Assembly (NCBI RefSeq): GCF_019749295.1
Contig: NZ_JACWFG010000026.1
Span: 1-64,000 of the forward strand
Origin: Neobacillus niacini
Lineage (GTDB): Bacteria > Bacillota > Bacilli > Bacillales > Cytobacillaceae
Reading direction: 5' to 3'
Length of the DNA stretch: 64,000 nt
The position numbers and the translations under genes are program-made. Below are positions 25,080-33,311 of the stretch, piece after piece (position 1 is the stretch's first letter; each line of letters starts with the position of its first letter). The notes under the pieces were generated by a model. It was not told the origin of the DNA, did not search any database, and saw only the letters and a list, made by a program, of their open reading frames with translations.

Positions 25080-25583
25080 CTAAGACCCTAATAGTTTGGA
25101 CATATAATACTCATCAACATATTCTCCGTTAATCACTAATGAATGTCGTTTTGTTCCTTCGATTTCAAATCCCATTTTTCTATATAGACGTATTCCTGCT
25201 TCATTATGAGCGACAACACTTAATTCCAAACGGTGAATTTGGTGCACCATTGCCCACTTCTCTAATTCTTCAAATAGTTTAGTTCCTATCCCCAGTCCTC
25301 TATATTGACTGAGGATCCCAATAACAAGATAGACGGAATGTTTGTTTCTTTTTGCATATCCGCCTATTACAATTAGGTATCCGATTAAATCAGCATTTTC
25401 TTCTGCTACAAAAATAGTAGAATTCCCCTCTTTTTTCATAGCTTCAATTCTCTTAGCCTGGTGTTCCGTCTCCAAATTTCTTTCCCCTGCTTCAAATAGC
25501 ATATACTGGGACTCGCTCTCAACCTGCTTAATTAATCTTACTAATCCTTCAGCATCCCTACTATTGACTTCTCTGAGTAACAT
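25080..25583 (-). CDS. GNAT family N-acetyltransferase (RimI/YuaI-like)
   Basis: A 167-residue single GNAT domain. Beta-4 is SVYLVIGILSQYRGLGIGTKLFEEL with the acetyl-CoA loop Q-Y-R-G-L-G-I-G; LELSVVAHNEAGIRLYRKMGFEIEG (motif B with catalytic-type Asn and Tyr) follows, and the end is YVDEYYMSKLL. Likely acetylates a small molecule or protein N-terminus; the acceptor is unknown. The ribosome-binding site before ATG 25583 is weak. It is followed by its own terminator, and a small membrane protein gene lies immediately upstream on the same strand. Confidence 0.85.
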   Translation of the reverse strand: MLLREVNSRDAEGLVRLIKQVESESQYMLFEAGERNLETEHQAKRIEAMKKEGNSTIFVAEENADLIGYLIVIGGYAKRNKHSVYLVIGILSQYRGLGIGTKLFEELEKWAMVHQIHRLELSVVAHNEAGIRLYRKMGFEIEGTKRHSLVINGEYVDEYYMSKLLGS

Positions 25584-25600
25584 TTAAATAACCCAATCCT

Positions 25601-25732
25601 TTATTTTAAAATTATGTATAGAATTATCGCCCCAACAACGAGTATCCCACCTATCGTTGGACTTCCATAAAATGTTCGGTTCCAACCATCATCCGTATCA
25701 ATTTTGCTTTTCTCTTCATGATCCTTTTTCAA
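25601..25732 (-). CDS. Small single-span membrane protein, 43 residues
   Basis: A short ORF starting at TTG 25732 with GGTGG eight bases upstream; two GTG codons just before it are too close to any site. The product starts with a charged hydrophilic half (KKDHEEKSKIDTDDGWNR), passes through FYGSP and ends in one transmembrane helix (GGILVVGAIILYIILK). Charge, turn and membrane order look like the small DUF6366-type membrane proteins of Bacillus. It sits between the lipoprotein and the GNAT gene, 17 bp from the latter, all on the minus strand, so probably one transcript. Confidence 0.5.
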   Translation of the reverse strand: MKKDHEEKSKIDTDDGWNRTFYGSPTIGGILVVGAIILYIILK

Positions 25733-25754
25733 CGAGTTCACCACCGAAAGGCAA

Positions 25755-26237
25755 CTAACTTATCCAAGTCTCTGTAGACTCTTTCATTTTCCATTTTCCT
25801 TCTTTAAATTGTATCGTAGTTTCTACCCCAATGGCTCCTTTGGCAGAGCGAAACTTTGAAGTTTCAAAGTGCACCGTGTTAAACCATTTAAAATTTATTT
25901 TTTCAATTTTTAGTAGGACCCCATCCTCTAACCCCATTTCCTCAAGATTATATAATCCTTTTTTCTTTAATTCTTCCAATGAAGCTTTTATTACTTCTAC
26001 TTTATATCTTTCCTCAAGAAAGCCTTGAATTTCTTTTACTTCCAGGTCGGTATATCTTTCAATATTATTAAAATCTAAAGCGATGTAATTAACATCGCTG
26101 CTTAATGCCTTATCTTTTTCCATTAGCGATTCTAATGCGATAGCGGTTATTTCTCCTAAATGTTCTTTTGGATTATTTTCATTCGAACAAGCTCCTAAAA
26201 ATACAACAAACAATAATAAGCAACCTATTTTCCTCAT
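25755..26237 (-). CDS. Small lipoprotein of unknown function
   Basis: 160 residues. A lipoprotein signal peptide with lipobox LGAC (Cys17) is followed by SNENNPKEH, so the mature protein is tethered to the outer face of the membrane. The rest is mixed alpha/beta, including a conserved-looking segment KINFKWFNTVHFETSKFRSAKGAIG and a closing basic-acidic strand pattern WKMKESTETWIS. A GGGGG site precedes ATG 26237. I do not recognise a named family. The gene heads a minus-strand group with the 43-residue membrane protein and the GNAT gene. Confidence 0.7.
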   Translation of the reverse strand: MRKIGCLLLFVVFLGACSNENNPKEHLGEITAIALESLMEKDKALSSDVNYIALDFNNIERYTDLEVKEIQGFLEERYKVEVIKASLEELKKKGLYNLEEMGLEDGVLLKIEKINFKWFNTVHFETSKFRSAKGAIGVETTIQFKEGKWKMKESTETWIS

Positions 26238-26543
26238 ACTACCCCCTGTTAGTTAATATCCATATTTTCATAGACATCTTTCTTATATTCCCTGCTTAAA
26301 TACGTTAGCTTTGTTTATGGAGTGGAATTTTGAATTCATTCAGTAAACCCTTGATTTCCTAAATATTAATAATATTCTACAAATTGATAAAATCCCCTTC
26401 ACAATGACTTTAATTTGGCAGAACCATGTCAAATTATCGTTTATTTAAGGAAAATTTAATGTTTACTTTAGAATCCTTTTATATCTTCCTATTAAAATAG
26501 GTTTATAGAAAAGATTAGATCATCAAAAAAGGAGTAAATTCAA
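26238..26543. other. Divergent intergenic region
   Basis: A 306-bp AT-rich spacer between the divergent lipoprotein and yisL genes. It must hold both promoters. I see AT-rich -10-like strings but no operator palindrome, riboswitch or hidden coding frame that I can support. Confidence 0.4.
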
Positions 26544-26897
26544 ATGACACATGCACACTTAACATCACTGGTATTATCACTAATTTTATTAATCATCATT
26601 GTGGTTCTCCAAAGCAAAGGTAAAAATATTAAAGTATGGCATATGGTGCTGCGAGCTACCTATATTCTTATCATTATAACCGGTGGTGTTCTCTTCTTTG
26701 CTGCGTATTCCATTCCAGTCTCTTATTATTTCAAATCAATTCTAGGTATTGTTATGATTGGGTTTTTTGAAATGGTTATCGTCCGCAAACAAAAAGGTAA
26801 ACGAACAGACATCTTCTGGATTGCATTTTCTATCGTCTTGGTTATCCTCTTTGTACTCGGATTCAATCTCCCACAGGGTTTTGACCTTATCAAATGA
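26544..26897 (+). CDS. yisL: YisL family (DUF1516) membrane protein
   Basis: A 117-residue integral membrane protein with four hydrophobic helices. It matches B. subtilis YisL over its length: MTHAHLTSLVLSLILL at the start, WHMVLRATYILIIITGGVLF, the SILGIVMIGFFEMVIVRKQKGK loop, and the closing LGFNLPQGF. The function is unknown in any species. AAAGGAG stands nine bases before ATG 26544. It is monocistronic, closed by a strong hairpin. Confidence 0.88.
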   Translation: MTHAHLTSLVLSLILLIIIVVLQSKGKNIKVWHMVLRATYILIIITGGVLFFAAYSIPVSYYFKSILGIVMIGFFEMVIVRKQKGKRTDIFWIAFSIVLVILFVLGFNLPQGFDLIK

Positions 26898-26940
26898 AAA
26901 GAGTGTTTCACGGTATCATACCGTTGAAACACTCTTTTTT
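26898..26940 (+). terminator. Strong Rho-independent terminator
   Basis: GAGTGTTTCACGGTAT pairs with ATACCGTTGAAACACTC around a single-base loop region, with one mismatch, and is followed by TTTTTTT. Confidence 0.9.
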
Positions 26941-27133
26941 ACTTTTTCACTATTTTAGAAAATATTCCCCTGTTCAAACATATCCTAAATAACTTCGTGT
27001 GTAATTTGGCATTACAGTTCAGCCATTCGAATCGTATTTCCCAAATAAATCCGTAACTGCTCCTGTGACCGTTCAAATAAATATCCCTTGTATTCCAGAC
27101 CCCAAATAAGTAGAAAAATTATCCAAATTTGGA

Positions 27134-27193
27134 TTGACAACCATAATGTATTAACCATATAATACACACATAGTGTATGAACCATTTAATACA
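27134..27193 (+). promoter_or_regulatory. Sigma-A promoter with two tandem GntR/YtrA operators
   Basis: -35 TTGACA (27134-27139), 18 bp, -10 TATAAT (27158-27163). Two 20-bp copies of TGTAT-N10-ATACA lie at 27147-27166 and 27174-27193, exactly 27 bp apart; both spacers hold ACCAT. The first operator covers the -10 and the second the start site. This fits autorepression by the YtrA-like regulator encoded immediately downstream. Confidence 0.85.
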
Positions 27194-27239
27194 CACACTC
27201 AGATGGTGTTACCTAATAGGTTGTATAGGAGTTGTTACG

Positions 27240-27620
27240 ATGAATGTAAATTTTAATAATCGTGATCCGGTCTATCTTCAGATTATTCGTTATTTCAAAG
27301 AAAAAATCGCAGTCGGTGAATTGGCCCCTGGAGAGGAAATCCCATCGAGGCGCGAATTGGCAAACAAGTTAAAAGTAAATCCAAATACCGCGCAGCGAGC
27401 GTATAAGGAAATGGAGGAACAGGGTTTGATTTATACGGAGAAGAACCATCCAAGTAAAATCACTACTGATATAAAGGTTTTAGGTAAAGTGAGAAATGAG
27501 CTGCTTGATGAGGCAGTTGATATGTTTGTGACATCTGTTCGTTCTATTAATGTACCTGTCGAGGAGCTGCTTGACTTGGTTAGGGTAAAGTACAGTGCTA
27601 ACGACGATAAGGAGGCTTAA
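27240..27620 (+). CDS. YtrA-type GntR transcriptional regulator
   Basis: About 126 residues. An N-terminal winged helix of GntR type (DPVYLQIIRYFKEKIAVGELAPGEEIPSRRELANKLKVNPNTAQRAYKEME, split here by family position) is followed by a short helical dimerisation tail, as in the YtrA subfamily that lacks a ligand domain. The upstream ATG-less leader in the longer frame overlaps the operators; ATG 27240 has AGGAG eight bases before it and is chosen. It heads an operon with an ABC ATPase, a permease and a secreted protein. YtrA regulators usually respond to cell-wall stress and repress their own transporter operon. Confidence 0.9.
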   Translation: MNVNFNNRDPVYLQIIRYFKEKIAVGELAPGEEIPSRRELANKLKVNPNTAQRAYKEMEEQGLIYTEKNHPSKITTDIKVLGKVRNELLDEAVDMFVTSVRSINVPVEELLDLVRVKYSANDDKEA

Positions 27621-27622
27621 AC

Positions 27623-28312
27623 ATGATAGAAGTAAAAGCAGTTGAAAAGAATTACGGAAGCAAGAAAATCTTAAAAGGAGTATCTTTCACAGCAAACAAA
27701 GGTGAAATCACTTGTTTAATTGGAATAAATGGTGTTGGGAAGACAACGATTTTAAATGCAATTATGGCACTTACCCCTATTAATAGCGGGCAGATTTTAA
27801 TAGGCGGAGAACCGATAGATAAGCATACTTTCGAAAAAATCACTTTTATCCCCGACGCTATTACGATGCTTCCACACATGACAATAGCAGAGGCAATGGA
27901 GTTTATGAATGACTTTTATACTGGTTGGAATCAAAGACGCGCAACCGAATTATTAGGCTTTTTTAGATTAAATCCAAGTGACAAAATTTCCTCCTTATCA
28001 AAAGGAAATACAGCAAAGGTTAATCTGCTACTGGGTTTGGCACTGGATGTAGATTATGTTTTAATGGATGAGCCTTTCTCAGGAATTGACATGTTCAGTC
28101 GAGAGGAAATTGCAAATGTATTTACAAGTCATTTGATTGAGAATCGGGGCGTAATCCTTACGACACATGAAATTGGAGATATTGAACATTTAATAGATAA
28201 AGTTGTTCTACTAGATGATGGAATGGTCACAAAGGAATTTAATGCCGAAGAAGTACGTGAAACTGAGGGGAAATCTGTCATTGATGTGATGAGAGAGGTG
28301 TATCAGAGATGA
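27623..28312 (+). CDS. ABC transporter ATPase, YtrB-like
   Basis: A 229-residue single nucleotide-binding domain. Walker A GINGVGKTT (about 37-45), a Q-loop region around FIPDAITMLP, the ABC signature LSKGN, Walker B YVLMDEPFSGID, and the H-loop His in TTHEIGD. The shortened signature (LSKGN rather than LSGGQ) is common in YtrB/YhcG-type exporters. AAGGAGG stands before ATG 27623, two bases after the regulator's stop. The stop overlaps the permease start by four bases, so the pair is coupled. It energises export or membrane-stress functions with the following permease. Confidence 0.92.
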   Translation: MIEVKAVEKNYGSKKILKGVSFTANKGEITCLIGINGVGKTTILNAIMALTPINSGQILIGGEPIDKHTFEKITFIPDAITMLPHMTIAEAMEFMNDFYTGWNQRRATELLGFFRLNPSDKISSLSKGNTAKVNLLLGLALDVDYVLMDEPFSGIDMFSREEIANVFTSHLIENRGVILTTHEIGDIEHLIDKVVLLDDGMVTKEFNAEEVRETEGKSVIDVMREVYQR

Positions 28313-29142
28313 AAAAATACATAAAGCTCTTAAACTTCGAATTTAACCGTATAGCAAAACTATTTGTAGTCTTACTAGGTATCACATTTGTTACCCAGAT
28401 TATAGGAGTTATTGTCGTATCAAAAAATTATTTAAACATGGCTAATGAGCAAATTTATGATGAGAGGATAAATAAGGTACAGTTCCTTGAAACCTATGGT
28501 CAAATGAGCTTTTTACAGGTTGTTAGAAGCCTATGGTTTGTTGGTCCAATTGCATTGTGTTTGGCTGGTGTTGCTCTCTACATCTTTCTTATTTGGTATC
28601 GTGATTGGGTTGGAAAGAATACCTTTATCTACCGGTTATTAATGCTCCCAACAACAAGATTGAATATTTTCTATGCGAAGATTACCACTATCATGATTAT
28701 GACAATTGGTTTAGTCTCATTTCAACTCATTTTTCTACCTATCGAGATTCTGGTTATGAACAGTATGGTGCCAAATGAATTTAGAGCGGATTTGTCTGTG
28801 GTAGAAATTGTGACCAGTATTCTTGAATTATCTATCATCATTCCTGGTAGCGTCGTTGAACTTATCTTATTTTATGGAGCAGGATTGTTGGTTGTATCCA
28901 TTCTGTTTACAGGGATCTTAATGGAAAGAAGTTTTAGGTGGAAAGGAATTTTTGCTGGCCTAATTTATAGCGCTTTAGCTGTAGTTATATTGATTTCGCC
29001 ATTACTTTTACAAGAGTTTGTTCTAAATGGTTATTTCTATCCAAGTGAATTGCTGGTGCTTGAAATCGTAATGGGATTGATTGTTCTCGGAGCAACAATT
29101 TGGATGAGTGGATTCTTATTAAGGAAAAAGATCACCGTATAA
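28309..29142 (+). CDS. ABC-2 type permease of the YtrA-controlled transporter
   Basis: A 277-residue membrane protein with six hydrophobic segments: a first helix near 17-37 and an extracytoplasmic loop (about 40-75). Then come paired helices VGPIALCLAGVALYIFLIWY, TIMIMTIGLVSFQLIFLPIEIL, LSIIIPGSVVELILFYGAGLLVVSIL and two more at the C-terminus (each string here read as several residues of a longer helix). It has no Walker motifs. It overlaps the ATPase gene by ATGA. It resembles permeases of YtrBC-type or bacitracin-stress exporters rather than importers; no binding protein of import type is present. Confidence 0.85.
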   Translation: MKKYIKLLNFEFNRIAKLFVVLLGITFVTQIIGVIVVSKNYLNMANEQIYDERINKVQFLETYGQMSFLQVVRSLWFVGPIALCLAGVALYIFLIWYRDWVGKNTFIYRLLMLPTTRLNIFYAKITTIMIMTIGLVSFQLIFLPIEILVMNSMVPNEFRADLSVVEIVTSILELSIIIPGSVVELILFYGAGLLVVSILFTGILMERSFRWKGIFAGLIYSALAVVILISPLLLQEFVLNGYFYPSELLVLEIVMGLIVLGATIWMSGFLLRKKITV

Positions 29143-29154
29143 GGAGTGTTTAAT

Positions 29155-30381
29155 ATGAAAAAGTACTGGAAATTCGCCGCAACCATCGTGGTTATTGTGC
29201 TTAGCATTGGAACTTACCAAGTTAATTCTGCTAAGTCAGCGAAACAATACCCAGAGTTTGTGATTAAAACATTAAGTGGTGATGCAAATGAGATTAAGCC
29301 ATTAGTGTTGGAGGGTGCTTATACCGATACTACTGCTATGAATTATGTGAATACGAACTTAAAAATCGCCTCGGACGGATCTACGTTCACGAATCGTTCA
29401 TTTCTAAATCAGGTAATCGGGCAGCCTCCGACTATGATTAAGGAATTACAGGAAGAATATCGGACCTTCATGCGCGGTAAAACCTCACAGGTTAGCTCGT
29501 TTTTTGAGGACAATCAAATACTCGCTTATGCTGATATAGATTTTAATATGGGTTCGTTAAGATTACGTGATTTTAAGTTTGATATATCAGTATTAAGCAA
29601 AGTTGATGGTCATACAGAGTCCTTCACGGTGGAAGTTCCAGATAGTGGAGAGTTAGAGGATGTATATGTGGAAGATATCCAGATGATTGAGGGTGAGTTA
29701 AACCTTATCACTCAAAACATCAGGGAAAACAATGATGACTTTTTTGATGAGAAACATATCTATACCATTGATATGGCTAATCAGAAAATAATCAACCATG
29801 AAGCTATTATTAAGGTTCCCCATGGACAGGATGATAAAAGTTTCGACGTACAATTAATTAGAACAAGCCCCAAAAAAGCAAATGAACATCTTATCATTGT
29901 GAAAACGGAAAGAAAAGTAATTAAAGATGCGGAATCCATAAGAGAAGAAGTAATCAATCAGGAAATCCTTTCCTACAATTTAGCAACAAAGAAAAAAGAA
30001 AGAATTACTGTACCAGACTTACGATTGGACGAGAATCAACTTAGCTTCTTTGATGGTTCTACCATTTATTTCATGACATTAGATGGAGTTGGACAGAAGC
30101 TTGTGGTAACTCCTTATAGTTTAGCAGACAATCAGATTGAATCAGCATTTAATCTCCAACTATTCGGTGAAAAGGATATTGTATATGGTCAAATGACAAC
30201 CGTAAAAGACGGGAAACTTTATGTTGCTTCTTCACAAATGACTCCTAAAATAAAGGCCGATGTAATCGTGGCGGATGCCCGTTCAGGTGAAACACTATTT
30301 AAAGGTCAATTAGCTTTAGAAGGTTCACCCAAAGAAAAGGCAAATTTTGAGTTATATATTAATGAAATGTACGTGAATTAG
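29155..30381 (+). CDS. Secreted or membrane-anchored protein of the YtrA-type operon
   Basis: About 408 residues. One N-terminal hydrophobic segment (WKFAATIVVIVLSIGTYQV), without a lipobox, acts as signal or anchor; the remainder is extracytoplasmic and beta-rich. It contains repeated acidic strand patterns (GELEDVYVEDIQMIEGELNL, LRLDENQLSFFDGSTIYFM) that could form a propeller-like fold. It is the last gene of the operon, with AAGGAG eight bases before ATG 29155; the slightly longer frame at 29146 lacks spacing. Its role is presumably to sense or assist the transporter at the outer face. No family recognised. Confidence 0.75.
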   Translation: MKKYWKFAATIVVIVLSIGTYQVNSAKSAKQYPEFVIKTLSGDANEIKPLVLEGAYTDTTAMNYVNTNLKIASDGSTFTNRSFLNQVIGQPPTMIKELQEEYRTFMRGKTSQVSSFFEDNQILAYADIDFNMGSLRLRDFKFDISVLSKVDGHTESFTVEVPDSGELEDVYVEDIQMIEGELNLITQNIRENNDDFFDEKHIYTIDMANQKIINHEAIIKVPHGQDDKSFDVQLIRTSPKKANEHLIIVKTERKVIKDAESIREEVINQEILSYNLATKKKERITVPDLRLDENQLSFFDGSTIYFMTLDGVGQKLVVTPYSLADNQIESAFNLQLFGEKDIVYGQMTTVKDGKLYVASSQMTPKIKADVIVADARSGETLFKGQLALEGSPKEKANFELYINEMYVN

Positions 30382-30442
30382 ATGATGAGCTAAGAGAGGT
30401 TTTTCCTTACAAAGTGTGAAAAATAGGATCCCTCAAAGGTCA

Positions 30443-30479
30443 GGCACCACAAAATGATATTCCTCCATTATGTGGTGCC
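30443..30479. repeat. GGCACCAC hairpin, REP-like
   Basis: GGCACCACA (30443-30451) pairs with TGTGGTGCC (30471-30479), extended by AATG/CATT. It shares CAGGCACCA with the element at 3831-3880. It may also act as a weak terminator for the operon above; no long T run follows. Confidence 0.5.
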
Positions 30480-30653
30480 CTTTATATATTTAATCCCTGT
30501 AAAAAAAATCCGATATTATCAAATCTATCAAATTATATTTCTACCTTCATTTTTATTAAATCGTTTTTTCAGGATGTTATTTAATATTTCTGAACCCCAG
30601 AACATCCACCCTACGAAGTCAGAGATAGCCTATCTTAATAACAGCTTAGTTCC

Positions 30654-32243
30654 CTAGTTCACAAATTTTTCTTTCCCTTTCCAATAGTCTTTCCGTAAAT
30701 GTACCTTTTGTATTTTACCTGAAGCGGTTTTTGGCAGTTCATCTACAAATGCAACCTTTGTAGGAGCCTTAAAATGTGCAAGACGGGTTCGAGAATATTC
30801 AATTAGTTCCTCCTCAGTAACAGCTGCGCCTTCACGCAACACAACGATTGCATGTGGAGTTTCACCCCATTTTTCATGCGGAACCGAAATAACAGCAACC
30901 TCTAAAACTTCGGGATGATCATAGAGAACACCTTCCACTTCAATAGAAGAAATATTTTCTCCTCCACTAATAATGATATCTTTTTTTCGATCAGCAATTT
31001 CAATATTCCCCTCTTCATCTACAATCGCCATATCGCCAGTATGGTACCAACCATCACGAATTACCTCATCCGTGCCCTCTTGATTATTCCAATATCCTTC
31101 CATTACTCCATTACCTCGAACAATCACTTCACCTAATTCCTTGCCATTTTGCTTAACTTCATCTCCAGACTCATTAACAACTCTTACATCACTACCGATA
31201 AATTCATAACCTGCTTTTGCCTTTATCCGATACTTTTCTTTATTTGAAAGGTGTTTCTGTGTTTCACGGATGATAGAAGTTGTAATGAGTGGTGATGCCT
31301 CAGTCATGCCATAAACCTGGATGAATTCCCATTTTAATTTTTCTTCTACACGTTTTACAAAAGCTGGCGGCGGAGCTGAACCTGCAATAACAATGCGAAT
31401 ATCCTGAGGTTGTGGGCGGATCTCATTTTTTTCTGCATATTGCAATAAACTATTAAGTACGGTTGGAGCCATATGCATGACTGTAACGCCATGATTTTCA
31501 ATTTTCTTGAATATTTCCTCTGGATTCACTTTTCTTAGACAGACTTGAGTGGAACCGTTTGCAGTATAGTAAAACGGTGATCCCCAGCCGTTTACATGAA
31601 ACATTGGTAGAATATGAAGTAAAACATCAGTATCTGATACCCGTAAATGATGCATAGTTGTTAATGCATGCAAATAATTACTTCTATGCGTTAACATAAC
31701 ACCTTTTGGTTTCCCTGTTGTTCCACTAGTATATAGAAGTGTCGCAAGGTCATTTTCATCCATTTCAGGACGTTCTACTGGGTTTTTACTATAACGCCCC
31801 AGCCATTCCTCATAGGCAGTTATTTCTTCACTGCTTGTTTCTAAGCCATGTACGATAATTTTCTCTACAAAAGTAAATTTTTCACGAACGGGTTCAATAA
31901 GATGCAATAGATCTTCGTCAACAAACAGAACCTTCGTTTCGCTATGATTTAAGATGTAGAGATAATCTTCAGGTATTAAGCGGGTGTTAAGTGGAACCAT
32001 AACAGCCCCCAATTGCAGAACTCCATAAAATCCTTCAAACATTTCAGAGGTATTTGGTGCAAGATAGGCTACTCGATCTCCTTTTCCAATTCCAGTTTCA
32101 CGCAATCCTCGTGAAAGCTGGTTAACTCTCCCATTCACTTCAGAGTATGTATAGACCTTTTCATCATCCATTATCCCCGTTTTCTTCCCATACAATTTTA
32201 CAGCCCTGTCCAAAAATTGAGGCAATAGCATTGGTACGTACAT
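30654..32243 (-). CDS. Fatty-acyl-CoA ligase (AMP-forming)
   Basis: About 529 residues of the ANL superfamily, activating a medium- or long-chain carboxylic acid to the CoA ester via an acyl-adenylate. Motifs: the P-loop LLYTSGTTGKPKGVMLTH, LPMFHVNGWG, the adenine pocket IQVYGMTEASP, the ribose-binding Asp in WYHTGDMAIVDEEG, the hinge DRKKDIIISGGENISS, and the catalytic Lys in PKTASGKIQK. Length and motifs are like AlkK/LcfB-type ligases. ATG 32243 has AGGGGGA seven bases upstream; ATG 32249 is too close. A cre-like string TGAAAGTGTTTTCC (32261-32274, 12 of 14) just upstream hints at weak carbon control. Confidence 0.9.
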   Translation of the reverse strand: MYVPMLLPQFLDRAVKLYGKKTGIMDDEKVYTYSEVNGRVNQLSRGLRETGIGKGDRVAYLAPNTSEMFEGFYGVLQLGAVMVPLNTRLIPEDYLYILNHSETKVLFVDEDLLHLIEPVREKFTFVEKIIVHGLETSSEEITAYEEWLGRYSKNPVERPEMDENDLATLLYTSGTTGKPKGVMLTHRSNYLHALTTMHHLRVSDTDVLLHILPMFHVNGWGSPFYYTANGSTQVCLRKVNPEEIFKKIENHGVTVMHMAPTVLNSLLQYAEKNEIRPQPQDIRIVIAGSAPPPAFVKRVEEKLKWEFIQVYGMTEASPLITTSIIRETQKHLSNKEKYRIKAKAGYEFIGSDVRVVNESGDEVKQNGKELGEVIVRGNGVMEGYWNNQEGTDEVIRDGWYHTGDMAIVDEEGNIEIADRKKDIIISGGENISSIEVEGVLYDHPEVLEVAVISVPHEKWGETPHAIVVLREGAAVTEEELIEYSRTRLAHFKAPTKVAFVDELPKTASGKIQKVHLRKDYWKGKEKFVN

Positions 32244-32440
32244 TTTCATTTCCCCCTATTTGAAAGTGTTTTCCAAAAGCACACCAATAAAAAGTAATGT
32301 TCCTTATGTAGTGAAACTTTCCTAAGCAGCCATTAATAAATAATTCGCCTTTTTTCTTTAATTTACCTTCCAAATTTTCCAATAGTTGGACCCAATAAAA
32401 AATGTTTGTTGCAGGTATTATTGCTCATCGATCAAAAGGG

Positions 32441-32475
32441 AAAATAAAAAGATGATACCATGCTAAGGCATCATC
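32441..32475 (-). terminator. Rho-independent terminator
   Basis: Minus-strand GATGATGCC/GGTATCATC (one G-T pair) with a 7-base loop, followed by TTTTTATTTT. It separates the methyltransferase from the acyl-CoA ligase. Confidence 0.85.
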
Positions 32476-32530
32476 CCTATGAAAATTAATTCTAATTGTC
32501 AGCAGCATTTTTTGTAAAAACAATCAAATT

Positions 32531-33100
32531 TTATCGTTTTTGACAAAATATTGATTGCCAGCCTTCTTGTTCGTTCTCTTCAAAATAAAGAACCTTCCAA
32601 TCTCCAAACTCTGCTAATAACTCATTCGACTTTAGTTTATATTGGTCGGATACTCCTTGTTCTTGTTCCTCTATGTACGGTGACTGATAGTAGGTTTCCA
32701 TAAAGAAATAACCCCCATCTTTCAAAACGTTCTTAACAATTGGAAACAGCGAGCGATCTAGATAATAAGACATAACTATAAAATCAAAGGGGTTATTCGG
32801 CCAATTTAAAGTATCTAAATCTGTTAGATCCGTTACTCGAGGCTGTACACTTAAATTATCTTTTGCTGCCTGTTCTTGGACATAGTTGATCGCAACATCT
32901 GAAATATCAATAGCCTCGACTTGATTGTTCATTCCTGCAAGGAACAGACTGTTTCCACCAAGACCACAAGCGATATCCAAAGCCGTACCGCCTTCTTTAA
33001 AATAAGAGGCCAGCTTCTTTAATCTTGGGTTGGGTTGAGGCTCCTTTAAATGAGTGATTCGATCCAGATGTTTTAAATTCCATTTGTCTTTTATGTTCAT
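32531..33100 (-). CDS. Class I SAM-dependent methyltransferase (TehB-like)
   Basis: About 189 residues. Motif I is GGTALDIACGLGGNSLFLA, motif II is VEAIDISDVAINYVQEQA, and the post-motif FDFIVMSYYLDRSLFP leads to LKDGGYFFMETY. The C-terminal part is short, as in TehB-like small-molecule methyltransferases. The longest frame begins at 33169, but AAGGAG lies seven bases before ATG 33100 (MNIKDKWNLKHL). Monocistronic. The substrate is unknown; the TehB label indicates fold similarity only, not tellurite resistance. Confidence 0.85.
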   Translation of the reverse strand: MNIKDKWNLKHLDRITHLKEPQPNPRLKKLASYFKEGGTALDIACGLGGNSLFLAGMNNQVEAIDISDVAINYVQEQAAKDNLSVQPRVTDLTDLDTLNWPNNPFDFIVMSYYLDRSLFPIVKNVLKDGGYFFMETYYQSPYIEEQEQGVSDQYKLKSNELLAEFGDWKVLYFEENEQEGWQSIFCQKR

Positions 33101-33210
33101 GCTTGAGCTCCTTATTTTTCTTTTTTCATTGTCTACTATATTAAGAATATTATGGATTGTTTTTTCCAACTATATAACTTTTTACTATATTTTTCTACTA
33201 TTTTATAAAA

Positions 33211-33239
33211 AAAGAAAAGCAACCTTAATAGATTGCTTT
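33211..33239 (-). terminator. Terminator of the carbohydrate locus
   Basis: AAAGCAA/TTGCTTT hairpin followed on the minus strand by TTCTTTTTTT. It lies about 70 bp beyond the stop of the large secreted protein. Confidence 0.7.
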
Positions 33240-33311
33240 CAAAAGAAATTTTCTCTATACAGTATTTATCTTGTTCTTCCAACGATTGTACAACCTTTTT
33301 TCCTAAATTAG

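Noticed and set aside
30454..30657. 67-codon plus-strand ORF after the YtrA-type operon
   Set aside because: It begins inside a hairpin, lacks a ribosome-binding site and has AT-driven composition.
32261..32274. cre-like site before the acyl-CoA ligase
   Set aside because: Only 12 of 14 positions match and the central CG is lost, so it is noted in the gene entry but not listed as a site.
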